The translations under genes and the position numbers were made by a program. This document shows, one piece after another, positions 33,901 through 42,204 of a stretch of DNA of 64,000 nucleotides. The stretch spans positions 1-64,000 of the forward strand of contig CAJUHX010000002.1 in the NCBI GenBank assembly GCA_910586455.1. Reading direction: 5' to 3'. This stretch comes from an uncultured Muribaculaceae bacterium. Lineage in GTDB: Bacteria > Bacteroidota > Bacteroidia > Bacteroidales > Muribaculaceae. Position 1 is the first letter of the stretch; the number at the start of each line of letters is the position of its first letter. The notes beneath the pieces are model-generated. The model made no database searches and was not told where the DNA came from. It was given only the letters and a program-made list of their open reading frames with translations.

Positions 33901-34191
33901 GCAAGTTTTGTTTTAAGTTTGACGTATTTTTTGTTAATTATTTTCCTATATGTTTAAGGTAGCGCGAAACTTACATGACGATTCGCTGCGGCAGAAAAGC
34001 AGCAATGCACATTGTTGAAACGTACTTGTGGCATCAGATCTTCCGTAAGTTCAGTAAGTAATTAATCTATAGTAAGCAAGTAGTATGATATATAGTCATG
34101 CGTCAAAGGGTGTTCCCCACCCTGTGGGTCTATCCTTATCTGCTGCGCAAATTTAAGTAAAAAAACTATAGTTGAAGTTTTTTATGCAAAA
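33901..34191. other. Leader/promoter region of the SusC operon
   Basis: About 290 bp without a gene. A -7-like TAAATTTG lies on the leftward strand (complement of 34148-34155), but I see no good -33 box. If used, the operon has a ~240-nt leader, in which AGGGTG (34107-34112) and CACCCT (34118-34123) form a small hairpin. No regulator gene is adjacent. Confidence 0.4.
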
Positions 34192-34215
34192 AAAAATGCG
34201 TTTCCACGCATTTTT
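34192..34215 (-). terminator. Intrinsic terminator after aroQ
   Basis: AAAAATGCGT (34192-34201) pairs with ACGCATTTTT (34206-34215) around a 4-nt loop. Leftward it runs into a T-rich tract (complement of the A-run at 34188-34196). It ends the LRR-trmB-mrp-aroQ unit. Confidence 0.85.
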
Positions 34216-34248
34216 AACATTCAAATGTTAATTTAACACTCCGGGGAG

Positions 34249-34671
34249 TTATATAAGCGCGCGGACTGCCAGAGAATATACCGCGGCGCCGAAGCCGCTG
34301 ATGCTGCCGGCACACACCGGGGCTATAAGCGAGCGGCGACGGATTTCCTCGCGGGCGTAAACGTTGCTCAGATGCACTTCAACCACCGGCTGCGGTATAG
34401 CCGATATGGCATCAGCTATGGCAAGCGATGTGTGGGTATAGGCGGCTGCGTTCAGCACAATACCGTCCACGCCAGGTTCGTCGTAGCCCAGCCGCTGAAG
34501 CTCGCTCACAATGGCTCCCTCGCTGTTGCTCTGGAAGAACAGGAAGTCAACACCGGGAAATTCCTCGCGCAGCGACAGCTCTATGTCGTGCAGGGTCCGG
34601 CAACCGTAAATTTCCGGCTGCCGGCGCCCCAGCAGATTCATGTTGGGCCCGTTTACTATGGCTATTTTCAT
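34249..34671 (-). CDS. aroQ: Type II 3-dehydroquinate dehydratase
   Basis: 140 residues, the usual length. Conserved motifs: N-G-P-N-M-N-L-L-G-R-R-Q-P-E-I-Y-G (with the reactive loop Arg and Tyr), F-F-Q-S-N-S-E-G, L-N-A-A-A-Y-T-H-T-S-L-A-I-A-D-A (catalytic His/Asn region) and E-V-H-L-S-N-V-Y-A-R-E. It dehydrates 3-dehydroquinate to 3-dehydroshikimate in the shikimate pathway; aroK of the same pathway is at 38572. It overlaps the upstream mrp gene by 4 bp. Confidence 0.97.
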   Translation of the reverse strand: MKIAIVNGPNMNLLGRRQPEIYGCRTLHDIELSLREEFPGVDFLFFQSNSEGAIVSELQRLGYDEPGVDGIVLNAAAYTHTSLAIADAISAIPQPVVEVHLSNVYAREEIRRRSLIAPVCAGSISGFGAAVYSLAVRALI

Positions 34672-35768
34672 TTCAGTTCCACTCTGGTTGTGGGAGGCAG
34701 TTCATTGTTGCGGCGCTCTACGGCATCGGTCACTTCGTGGGCCAGATGTAAGAAAGAGTGCGCGGCTATGCTGTCGCCCAAGGCAATAGGCTCGCCGTTG
34801 TCGCTGCGCTCGCCCACAGCGGCCACAAGCGGTATGCAGGCCAGCAGTGGCACATTACACTCCTCGGCCAGGCGCTGCGCGCCCCCGTTGCCGAATATGT
34901 AGTAGCGTTCGTCGGGATGCGCCTCGGGGGTGAACCAGGCCATGTTCTCGACTATGCCGAGCACAGGCACATTGATTTTGCTGTCGGCAAACATCGCCAG
35001 ACCCTTGCGGGCGTCGGCCAGCGCCACCTCCTGCGGAGTCGACACAATCACCACACCTGTAATGCCCAGTGTCTGTACCAGGGTAAGGTGTATATCGCTG
35101 GTGCCGGGGGGCATGTCGATAAGGAAGTAGTCGAGTTCGCCCCAGTCGGCCTGCTCTATCAGCTGCTTTATTGCGTTCGAAGCCATGGCTCCACGCCATA
35201 CCACGGCGCTGGCCGGGTCGACAAGCAGACCGATTGACAGCAGTTTGACTCCGTACTTTTCTATCGGTATTATAAGGTTGCGGCCATCGACTTCGTGCAT
35301 ATATACCTCGGCGCCTTCGATGCCGAACATCTTGGGTACCGACGGGCCGAATATATCGGCGTCGAGCAGGCCTACTTTATAGCCTTCGCGAGCCAATGCC
35401 ACGGCCAGATTGGCGGCCACGGTGCTCTTGCCCACACCGCCCTTGCCCGACGATACGCCCACAATATTCTTTACCTGAGGCAACGCCTTGGGTTTGGGTG
35501 CCGGAGCTGCCTGGCGGAACTCCACGTTCACGGTCACCTCGGCCTCTTCCGAGGCGAAAGTCTTGACAGCCGCCTCGGCCGATTTGACCACCGACTTCAT
35601 AAAGGGGTCGGTCTTGCGGTCGAACACAATCGAGAAGCTCACCTTGTTGCCGTCGATGCGGATGTCGTCGGCAAGCATGCCGTTTTCTACAATATTTTTT
35701 CCCGTGCCGGGGTAGCGCACGGTTTTGAGCGCGTCAGTTATCAGCGCCGGATATAGTTCTTGTTTCAT
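34668..35768 (-). CDS. mrp: Mrp/ApbC-type Fe-S cluster carrier ATPase
   Basis: 366 residues. An N-terminal MIP18/DUF59-like domain (~95 residues) precedes a deviant Walker A, G-V-S-S-G-K-G-G-V-G-K-S-T-V-A-A-N-L-A. Then come L-D-A-D-I-F-G-P-S-V-P, D-Y-F-L-I-D-M-P-P-G-T-S-D and V-S-T-P-Q-E-V-A-L-A-D, all typical of Mrp/NBP35 ATPases that load [4Fe-4S] clusters. I do not see the usual C-x-x-C pair near the C-terminus (E-N-M-A-W-F lacks the common Cys), which is a departure from many homologues. It overlaps trmB by 35 bp and aroQ by 4 bp. Confidence 0.93.
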   Translation of the reverse strand: MKQELYPALITDALKTVRYPGTGKNIVENGMLADDIRIDGNKVSFSIVFDRKTDPFMKSVVKSAEAAVKTFASEEAEVTVNVEFRQAAPAPKPKALPQVKNIVGVSSGKGGVGKSTVAANLAVALAREGYKVGLLDADIFGPSVPKMFGIEGAEVYMHEVDGRNLIIPIEKYGVKLLSIGLLVDPASAVVWRGAMASNAIKQLIEQADWGELDYFLIDMPPGTSDIHLTLVQTLGITGVVIVSTPQEVALADARKGLAMFADSKINVPVLGIVENMAWFTPEAHPDERYYIFGNGGAQRLAEECNVPLLACIPLVAAVGERSDNGEPIALGDSIAAHSFLHLAHEVTDAVERRNNELPPTTRVELK

Positions 35769-36543
35769 CGTTCTTGTGGGTTTCTGTTAAGAGTTGCGGA
35801 CATTCGATGTATCCGCGCGAATAACTGCGGTAAGTGTCGTGTTCGATTTCAATCTCCGGCTCGGCCAGATTGCCTTCGGCGGGGAGTACGAAGCTGAGAT
35901 ATTTGATTGTGAGTCCGCGGTCGAGCCACTGACGCTCGTAGTGGGTGCGGATTTCGGTAAGAGGTCCCTGCAGACCGGCCTCGGCATAGAGGTCGGCGCT
36001 GCCGCTGAGCAGTGGCAGTGTGTTCAGCGCCACCATCTCGCGGGTATAGGTGTAGAGGAAGGGGCTGTCGGTCTTCAGGTTTATGATGCCTCCGGGCCTG
36101 AGAACCTTGCGGTACAGCTCCATGAAGCGGGTAGAAGTGAGGCGCTTGCGCACCTTCTTCATCTGCGGGTCGGGAAAGGTAATCCATATCTCGGCCACCT
36201 CGCCCGACGCGAAGAAGCTGTCGAGCAGCTCTATGCTTGTGCGCAGGAATGCCACATTGGCAAGCCCTTCGCGCTGTGCCTGTGTAGCTCCCGACCACAT
36301 GCGGGCACCCTTTATGTCAATGCCTATGAAATTGCGCTCCGGAAAGCGACGCGCCAGGCCAACGGTGTATTCGCCTTTGCCGCAGCCCAGTTCAAGAGTT
36401 ATCGGATTGGAGTTGCCGAACACTTCGTCGCCCCACTTCCCGCGCAGCGGAAAGCCCTCGGCCTCGAGCCTGGCGAACGGATATTCATACACGAAGCCTA
36501 TCTGCTTCATGTCGGCGAATTTGCGCAGTTTGTTTTTTCCCAT
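35734..36543 (-). CDS. trmB: tRNA (guanine-N7)-methyltransferase
   Basis: 269 residues. The SAM-binding motif L-E-L-G-C-G-K-G-E-Y-T-V-G-L-A, then F-I-G-I-D-I-K-G-A-R-M-W and the family motif W-I-T-F-P-D-P-Q-M-K-K-V-R-K-R-L identify TrmB, which methylates G46 of the tRNA variable loop. L-K-T-D-S-P-F-L-Y-T-Y follows. The C-terminal ~40 residues are longer than in E. coli. Overlaps its downstream neighbour by 35 bp and abuts the LRR gene by a 1-bp overlap, so the four genes form one unit. Confidence 0.96.
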   Translation of the reverse strand: MGKNKLRKFADMKQIGFVYEYPFARLEAEGFPLRGKWGDEVFGNSNPITLELGCGKGEYTVGLARRFPERNFIGIDIKGARMWSGATQAQREGLANVAFLRTSIELLDSFFASGEVAEIWITFPDPQMKKVRKRLTSTRFMELYRKVLRPGGIINLKTDSPFLYTYTREMVALNTLPLLSGSADLYAEAGLQGPLTEIRTHYERQWLDRGLTIKYLSFVLPAEGNLAEPEIEIEHDTYRSYSRGYIECPQLLTETHKNDETRTISGADN

Positions 36544-37949
36544 TAGTTTCTACCCAGTTTTAATGATACAGTTTTGCCGTCGGCGAGGGCCACGCTTACA
36601 ATAAACACCTTGCCGGGCCATGCCGAGCTGTCGACCGACAAGCCGTCCATGCCTCGGGTGCCGGCGGCGGCGAGCCTTATGCCCGACACATCGTATACCG
36701 CGGCCTCGCAGGTGACGAGGCCGCCGAAGTCGAGTTCGAGCATATTGCCCACGAAGCGACCGCGCAGCTGCCTGCGAGGCGACAACTCTATGCTGTCGGC
36801 CGAAGCCACCTTCATCAGGGCAAATTCCTGCCACTGGCCGGCGGTGCTGAAATCGGAGTATAATATATCGAGTACATGAAGCGACACCGACGGTGAGTCG
36901 ACGCCGGCCCATACGTTTTCGCCAAGTTCGGGCACCGAAGCTATCCGGTGGGCATAGATGTCGGACAGTCGATCCATACCGGCCATGGCATAGTCGCCTA
37001 TATATCCGGTGGCTCCGGGCAATGCCAGCCACGAGGTGCCGCATCCCTTGAGGGCATAGTTGCCTATGGCTGCACAGGCGGCGGGCAGCTCCACAGTACT
37101 CAGAGAGTTGCAGTCGAAGAACAGACCGCTGTCCAGTCGCTCAAGCGAAGCCGGCAGCCTTACACTGCGCAGCGCCGCACATTTGCTGAAAGCATAGCCG
37201 CCTATGGCAGTAAGCGCCCGGCAGCCGCCGAGGTCGACCTCCGACAGACCGCTGCCGCTGAAGGCCGAACTGCATATAGCGGTGAGTGTGGCAGGGAAGT
37301 CGAATGAAGCAAGAGCCGCACAGCCCGAAAAGGCGTCGGCGCCGATAGTCCGCAGCCCGGGCGAGGCCTCGAACTTGCCAAGCACGGCGCAATTGCGGAA
37401 TGCCGATGCCCCTATTTCCACAGCTACGGGAGCACTGACTTCCTTCAGACTGCCACATCCGGCGAAGGCGCCGTCGGGCACCGTGGCCGCACCGATCGTG
37501 GCTGATGCCAGATTGCCACAGCCGGCAAAAGCGCCCATGCCAAGCTCACATTCGGCAGGCACGGATATGCTACGCAACCGCGAGCCTGCGAAAGCGGCGG
37601 CGCCAATGGTCAGTCTGCCTGTACCGAATGACACAGACTCCAGAGGACTGCCGGCAAAAATTCCGGCCGGCAGTTCATTTTCGTTATACCGTACGAGCGA
37701 CCTCAATGCCGGCCCTTCATAAGCCTCGATGGAGGCCGAGGTGAGGTCGAGCGACTTCAGTGCCGGCATTTTATCGGCAATGAAGAAAAGGTCGCGGGCG
37801 TCGACCGAGCCCGTCACCGTCAGTTCGGTGATTCCTGCAGGCGAATCGAGCAGCGACTGCAACGCACCGGGCGACGCGTCGACTGTAACGGCACAGGCGG
37901 CCATAGCCGCGGTCATAGCCATTACTGCAGATATGAGTACTCGTAACAT
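36543..37949 (-). CDS. Secreted BspA-type leucine-rich repeat protein
   Basis: 468 residues with a signal peptide (A-V-M-A-M-T-A-A-M-A-A-C-A). From about residue 95 to 330 it is made of ~23-residue LRR_5 repeats of the pattern I-G-x-x-A-F-x-G-C-x-x-L-x-x-x-x-x-P, e.g. I-G-A-D-A-F-S-G-C-A-A-L-A-S-F-D-F-P. A non-repeat C-terminal domain with D-G-K-T-V-S-L-K follows, of the kind often used for surface sorting in Bacteroidetes. BspA proteins bind host matrix proteins or other bacteria; the ligand here is unknown. Heading a unit with trmB, mrp and aroQ is odd. Confidence 0.85.
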   Translation of the reverse strand: MLRVLISAVMAMTAAMAACAVTVDASPGALQSLLDSPAGITELTVTGSVDARDLFFIADKMPALKSLDLTSASIEAYEGPALRSLVRYNENELPAGIFAGSPLESVSFGTGRLTIGAAAFAGSRLRSISVPAECELGMGAFAGCGNLASATIGAATVPDGAFAGCGSLKEVSAPVAVEIGASAFRNCAVLGKFEASPGLRTIGADAFSGCAALASFDFPATLTAICSSAFSGSGLSEVDLGGCRALTAIGGYAFSKCAALRSVRLPASLERLDSGLFFDCNSLSTVELPAACAAIGNYALKGCGTSWLALPGATGYIGDYAMAGMDRLSDIYAHRIASVPELGENVWAGVDSPSVSLHVLDILYSDFSTAGQWQEFALMKVASADSIELSPRRQLRGRFVGNMLELDFGGLVTCEAAVYDVSGIRLAAAGTRGMDGLSVDSSAWPGKVFIVSVALADGKTVSLKLGRN

Positions 37950-38021
37950 TGACAGAAAACATTCTTGGCGCGTAAGCGCATATCAGATGCAAAATTAATA
38001 AAAAGCCTCAATCCCCGCAAG

Positions 38022-38039
38022 TTTAGAGCTTGTTTAAAA
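38022..38039 (+). repeat. Dispersed intergenic motif TTTAGAGCTTGTTTAAAA
   Basis: Exact copy of 26465-26482, placed 11 bp before the -33 box of the mscL promoter. Confidence 0.6.
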
Positions 38040-38049
38040 ACTATCTTGT

Positions 38050-38082
38050 TTTGCTATTATTCGGATTTTTTTGCTAACTTTG
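38050..38082 (+). promoter_or_regulatory. Predicted mscL promoter
   Basis: TTTG (38050-38053), 21-nt spacer, TAACTTTG (38075-38082); start expected near 38089, leader ~55 nt. Confidence 0.75.
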
Positions 38083-38143
38083 CGTCTAATCCTTATCCAG
38101 ATTGTTTAAATAATAATTGTCAAAATTATTTAGATTAATAGAT

Positions 38144-38575
38144 ATGAGTAAATTCATTAAGGAATTCAAAGAATTCGCAATGCGCGGCAACGTCATCGAC
38201 ATGGCTGTCGGTGTTATCATAGGCGGAGCATTCGGCAAAATAGTCAGCTCGCTTGTAAACGATGTGATTATGCCCGGCATAGGTGTACTCACCGGAGGCC
38301 TTAATTTCAGCGAAAACAAGTTCGTAATCAAAGACGCTGTAATGAATGGTACCGAAGTGGTAACTCCCGAGGTGGCCATAACCTGGGGCGCCTTCGTACA
38401 GACCGTTGTGGATTTCATAATAATTGCCTTCTGCATTTTCGTGGCAATTAAAATGATGAACAGATTCAAAAAAGAAGAGAAAAAAGAAGAACCGGCTGCT
38501 CCCGCCGGCCCCACTCAGGAAGAGCTTCTGGCCGAAATCCGCGACCTGCTGAAGAAAGATCTGGAAAAGAAATGA
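38144..38575 (+). CDS. mscL: Large-conductance mechanosensitive channel
   Basis: 143 residues starting at the ATG at 38144 (a TTG at 38117 adds nothing conserved). The N-terminal amphipathic helix and first membrane helix show E-F-K-E-F-A-M-R-G-N-V-I-D-M-A-V-G-V-I-I-G-G-A-F; then S-L-V-N-D-V-I-M-P. The second helix is F-I-I-I-A-F-C-I-F-V-A-I-K, followed by a charged E-E-L-L-A-E-I-R-D-L-L cytoplasmic bundle. It opens under hypo-osmotic membrane tension. First gene of a four-gene unit with aroK, an AlaDH-like gene and rnhA. Confidence 0.97.
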   Translation: MSKFIKEFKEFAMRGNVIDMAVGVIIGGAFGKIVSSLVNDVIMPGIGVLTGGLNFSENKFVIKDAVMNGTEVVTPEVAITWGAFVQTVVDFIIIAFCIFVAIKMMNRFKKEEKKEEPAAPAGPTQEELLAEIRDLLKKDLEKK

Positions 38576-39129
38576 TAAAACCTCAGAGTCTGAAACGTCC
38601 GCTGTTTCTGATGGGCCTGCCCGGCTGCGGCAAAAGCACACTCGGGCGCGCCCTGCGCAGCATAGGCTTCGAGTTCACCGACCTCGACGAGGCGGTGGAA
38701 CTCCGTTGCGGCCTGTCGGTGGCCGACGTGATTCAGCGCAACGGCATCGACCACTTCCGGCGTCTGGAAGCCTCGGAGCTGCAACGACTCATCAACAGCG
38801 ACAAACCGCAGATAATAGCCTGCGGCGGAGGCACCCCATGCCATGCCGACAACATGGAGCGCATGAACCGGGCCGGACTTACCGTACGCCTCGAATGTTG
38901 CCGCGAGCGCCTCGTCAGGCGCCTGGCCGAGGCCGGAGGCGTCAGGCCTATGTTCGCCGACATTGCCGCCGACAACGAGGCCATCGACCGCAAAATAAGC
39001 GAACTCCGGGCTGACCGCGAACCGTATTACTCGCAGGCAGCGGCATCGTTCGACTCTTCTCTGCTTGAAACCCGCGAGGAAATCGACGCCACAGTAGCCA
39101 AGTTCATATCCCGCTTCGGTGTCAAATAA
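38572..39129 (+). CDS. aroK: Shikimate kinase
   Basis: 185 residues. Walker A G-L-P-G-C-G-K-S-T-L-G-R-A-L, shikimate-binding F-T-D-L-D-E-A-V-E, F-R-R-L-E-A-S-E-L and the C-G-G-G-T-P-C loop, then the lid region R-P-M-F and R-E-P-Y-Y-S-Q-A-A. It phosphorylates shikimate with ATP. The start overlaps mscL by 4 bp (ATGA), suggesting coupled translation. Confidence 0.95.
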   Translation: MIKPQSLKRPLFLMGLPGCGKSTLGRALRSIGFEFTDLDEAVELRCGLSVADVIQRNGIDHFRRLEASELQRLINSDKPQIIACGGGTPCHADNMERMNRAGLTVRLECCRERLVRRLAEAGGVRPMFADIAADNEAIDRKISELRADREPYYSQAAASFDSSLLETREEIDATVAKFISRFGVK

Positions 39130-39146
39130 AAACGTCATATATAATA

Positions 39147-40319
39147 ATGAACGACCCAACGCCATTGGAAATGCTTCTGCAGGCCGCTGCTACCACACAC
39201 AGTGTAAGCATCGGACTGCCGGCTTCTACTTCATACTCCGAAAAACGATTTCCGCTCACTCCCGAAGCTGCAGCAGTGCTGGTTGAACGCGGTTTCTCGG
39301 TGCGCATGCAGTCCGGAGCTGCCGCAAGCATACACTACCCCGACTCAGCTTACGCGCGGATGGGTGTGCAGATTACCGACCGCGATACTGCCCTGCGCTC
39401 CGACATTGTGATTCATCTGCCGGCAATCAGCTATGCCGATGCCACAAGGATGCGACGAGGCGCACTGCTGCTCACATTCTTCCACCCGGAGCTGCAGGAC
39501 CCGCGGGCACTGCGCCTGCTTATGCAGAAATACATCGGCTGCATAGCCCTCGACATGGTTGAAGACCCCGACGGGCGCAAGCCTTTCGCCGACATTCTCA
39601 GCGAAATCGACGGCCGCGCGGCCATGGCCATTGCATCGTCGCTGCTGGCCGACGCCATACACGGCAAAGGCATACTCATGGGCGGAGTAGCCGGAGTAGT
39701 GCCATGCGAGGTAACTATAATAGGCTCGGGATTCGACGCCGTGGCCGCCGCACAGACCGCTGTCGGACTCGGCGCCACTGTGAGGATGTTCGACAACGAC
39801 TGCTACTCGCTACGCAGGGCCGGACTAAGCCTCGGGCAGGGTGTAATCACCTCGGCGCTGCATCCTAAAGTACTGGCATCGGCACTGCGCAGCGCCGATG
39901 TGGTGGTAGCCTGCGGCAACACTCAGATTTCGGCGGAGATAGTTCAGGAAATGAAGCGCGGGGTAATAATATTCGACCTCGCCGCACAATACAACAGAGG
40001 CGCAGCATTCCCCTCGCTGCCTCAGTGCGACCTTGTCCTGGCATCGCCCTCCGACAACTCGCTCGACTCGGGGCACCGCGTATGCTATGTCAACGCCGGC
40101 AACGCCGTGCCGCGTACCGCCGCCATGGCCATGAGCAATACATTTATGACCATGCTGAGCGAACTGCTGAGCTGCGACGGCGCCATTAACGCGCTCAAAT
40201 TAAACCCCGGACTGCGCAAAGGCGCATACATTTTCATGGGCAAGCCCGTGAATCAGCGAGTGGCACGCATGCTCAACATGCGCCACGTCGACATATCAAT
40301 CCTGTTACAGTTCTCATGA
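39147..40319 (+). CDS. Alanine dehydrogenase/PNT alpha-like protein
   Basis: 390 residues. The N-domain has the family's E-K-R-F-P-L-T-P (Arg contacting the carboxylate) and L-T-F-F-H-P-E (conserved His position). The NAD domain has I-I-G-S-G-F-D-A-V-A-A-A-Q-T-A-V-G-L-G-A and later S-A-D-V-V-V-A-C-G-N-T. The V-K-V-K-E-P segment that supplies the catalytic Lys in alanine dehydrogenases reads I-V-I-H-L-P-A here, so the pyruvate-binding lysine seems absent. It is closer to the transhydrogenase alpha type at that point, but no membrane subunits are nearby. The reaction is therefore uncertain. Confidence 0.8.
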   Translation: MNDPTPLEMLLQAAATTHSVSIGLPASTSYSEKRFPLTPEAAAVLVERGFSVRMQSGAAASIHYPDSAYARMGVQITDRDTALRSDIVIHLPAISYADATRMRRGALLLTFFHPELQDPRALRLLMQKYIGCIALDMVEDPDGRKPFADILSEIDGRAAMAIASSLLADAIHGKGILMGGVAGVVPCEVTIIGSGFDAVAAAQTAVGLGATVRMFDNDCYSLRRAGLSLGQGVITSALHPKVLASALRSADVVVACGNTQISAEIVQEMKRGVIIFDLAAQYNRGAAFPSLPQCDLVLASPSDNSLDSGHRVCYVNAGNAVPRTAAMAMSNTFMTMLSELLSCDGAINALKLNPGLRKGAYIFMGKPVNQRVARMLNMRHVDISILLQFS

Positions 40320-40972
40320 GTACACCACCCTCTAACCGCCGCAAGTTCTATGTGGTATGGCACGGACTCTCGCCCGGTATATATGACAGCTGGGAGGAGT
40401 GCGAGGCTCAGATAAAAGGCGTGCCCGGCGCTCGCTATAAAAGTTTTCCTTCGGTCGAAGAAGCCACCGAGGCATACCGCGGCGACCCCTCAGAACACAT
40501 GGGCCTTTACCGCGCGATTGCGAGCCACAAGCCTCAGATAGTCAACTACTCCGCTTTCCCTCAGATAAGGCTCGACGCCTGGGCCGTGGACGGCGCCTGC
40601 GCCAAGAATCCCGGCCCCATGGAGTATCGCTGTGTAGAGGTTGGCTCAGGCCGCGAACTATTTCACATGGGTCCGCTCGAGGGCGGCACCAACAATATTG
40701 CCGAATACATAGCACTGATACATGCGGTGTCGCTGCTGGCCCGGAACGGCGACCTCACCCGTCCGATATATTCCGATTCGCGCACAGCCCTGGCATGGCT
40801 GCGCGCAGGCCACTCTCGCACCAAACTCACGCCCTCCAACGAAAACAGGCGCGTGTTCGAACTGCTGCAACGTGCCGACGCATGGCTGGCCACACACCGC
40901 ATTGCCAACCCGATACTGAAATGGGAAACCGAACAGTGGGGCGAGATTCCTGCCGACTTCGGGCGCAAATAG
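40316..40972 (+). CDS. rnhA: Ribonuclease H with N-terminal viroplasmin domain
   Basis: 218 residues. The first ~50 residues form a viroplasmin/RNase H1 hybrid-binding domain (K-F-Y-V-V-W-H-G-L-S-P-G-I-Y-D-S-W-E-E-C and Y-K-S-F). The catalytic domain begins about residue 83: W-A-V-D-G-A-C-A-K-N-P-G-P (first Asp), G-G-T-N-N-I-A-E-Y-I-A-L (Glu), I-Y-S-D-S-R-T-A-L-A-W (Asp). It degrades the RNA of RNA:DNA hybrids. It overlaps the preceding gene by 4 bp. Note rnhB at 43874 is the second RNase H of the window. Confidence 0.9.
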   Translation: MSTPPSNRRKFYVVWHGLSPGIYDSWEECEAQIKGVPGARYKSFPSVEEATEAYRGDPSEHMGLYRAIASHKPQIVNYSAFPQIRLDAWAVDGACAKNPGPMEYRCVEVGSGRELFHMGPLEGGTNNIAEYIALIHAVSLLARNGDLTRPIYSDSRTALAWLRAGHSRTKLTPSNENRRVFELLQRADAWLATHRIANPILKWETEQWGEIPADFGRK

Positions 40973-40975
40973 CCC

Positions 40976-41374
40976 CTACATACCCTTCAGGCCCACGTAA
41001 ATAACCACTATAAAGCTGAGTATGACCACTGCCAGCACACCGCCTATTATAAGCGCTGTGGTGGCGGTGTCGCGCCATATACGGCGACGCGACTTCAGAC
41101 CGAAAGCCGACAGAACCACCGATAACACCGCAACCGCCAAAGCCACATAGCCGCTGTAAAGCGACGGCACAAGCATTACCGCCCAGGCTATAAGCGATAC
41201 TATCAGCGCCATAAGCGCCACCTTGTCGTAGCCGCTTTTCTCCGGCGCGGGCTTTGCATCGGCTTCCTTCGGCGAGGCTGCAGACTCTTCACTGCGGGCT
41301 GTTATATCTTCGAGTGTTTCCCCGGCCTCCAATGGCCGAGAGGTAAGGTTATTATCTTGAATCTGTTCTTTCAT
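40976..41374 (-). CDS. Small membrane protein, unknown function
   Basis: 132 residues. The first ~50 are acidic and polar (S-E-E-S-A-A-S-P-K-E-A-D-A). Three hydrophobic helices follow: V-A-L-M-A-L-I-V-S-L-I-A-W-A-V-M, Y-S-G-Y-V-A-L-A-V-A-V-L-S-V-V and T-T-A-L-I-I-G-G-V-L-A-V-V. A basic loop (K-S-R-R-R-I-W-R-D) lies between the last two. It resembles DUF4190-type proteins loosely. Convergent with rnhA, 3 bp apart. Confidence 0.6.
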   Translation of the reverse strand: MKEQIQDNNLTSRPLEAGETLEDITARSEESAASPKEADAKPAPEKSGYDKVALMALIVSLIAWAVMLVPSLYSGYVALAVAVLSVVLSAFGLKSRRRIWRDTATTALIIGGVLAVVILSFIVVIYVGLKGM

Positions 41375-41520
41375 ATCCTTAGAATTTTGCAGTTTCGGGC
41401 TGCTATGGCGTATTTTGCGCTACCCGTACATATTATTGACAAAAATTCTTAAAAAAGGTTTAATTGGTATGCCGATTATTTTACCGGATGTTTAAATGTC
41501 ACACCAACTTCCTACTGACT

Positions 41521-42204
41521 ATGAAACTGATTCTCATCCGCCACGGCCAAAGCCAATGGAACCTCGAAAACCGCTTTACCGGCTGGACCGACGTCGACCT
41601 CTCCGACAAAGGACGGCAGGAGGCCGCCGAAGCAGGGCGCAAAATACTGGACGCAGGCATAATGCCGCAATATTACTTCACTTCGTATCTCAAACGGGCC
41701 ATACACACCCTGCAGATTGCCGCCGAGGCCATGGACCGGGAGTGGGTGCCGGTGTACAAGGACTGGCACCTGAACGAGCGCCATTACGGGGCGCTGCAGG
41801 GCCTTAACAAAGCCGACACAGCCTTAAAATACGGCGACGAGCAGGTACACATCTGGCGACGGAGCTACGATGTCACGCCTCCTGCCCTGACCGACGACGA
41901 CAAACGGCATCCGCACTTCGACCCCAGATACGCCGAACTAACTGCCGACGAACTGCCGGCAACCGAGTCGCTGAAACTGACAATCGAACGCGTGCGCGGC
42001 TGCTGGGAGGAGCGCATCGTCCATGCCCTGCGACATTATGGCGATGTTATGGTGGTAGCCCACGGCAACAGTCTGCGCGGGCTGGTGATGATGCTGCGGC
42101 ATCTCACTCCCGACGAGGTGCTGAGTCTGGAGATTCCTACCGGTACTCCCCTGGTGTTCGAACTCGACGGACAGCTGTCGCCCGTTAAGTATTATTATCT
42201 TTGA
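41521..42204 (+). CDS. gpmA: 2,3-bisphosphoglycerate-dependent phosphoglycerate mutase
   Basis: 227 residues from the ATG at 41521, which starts the conserved M-K-L-I-L-I-R-H-G-Q-S-Q-W-N; the frame upstream lacks conservation. Phospho-His motif R-H-G, then F-T-G-W-T-D-V-D-L-S-D-K-G, W-H-L-N-E-R-H-Y-G-A-L-Q-G-L-N-K and V-A-H-G-N-S-L-R-G-L-V. It interconverts 3- and 2-phosphoglycerate in glycolysis. About 20 residues shorter at the C-terminus than E. coli GpmA. Its 3' end overlaps nadB (convergent) by 20 bp. Confidence 0.95.
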   Translation: MKLILIRHGQSQWNLENRFTGWTDVDLSDKGRQEAAEAGRKILDAGIMPQYYFTSYLKRAIHTLQIAAEAMDREWVPVYKDWHLNERHYGALQGLNKADTALKYGDEQVHIWRRSYDVTPPALTDDDKRHPHFDPRYAELTADELPATESLKLTIERVRGCWEERIVHALRHYGDVMVVAHGNSLRGLVMMLRHLTPDEVLSLEIPTGTPLVFELDGQLSPVKYYYL

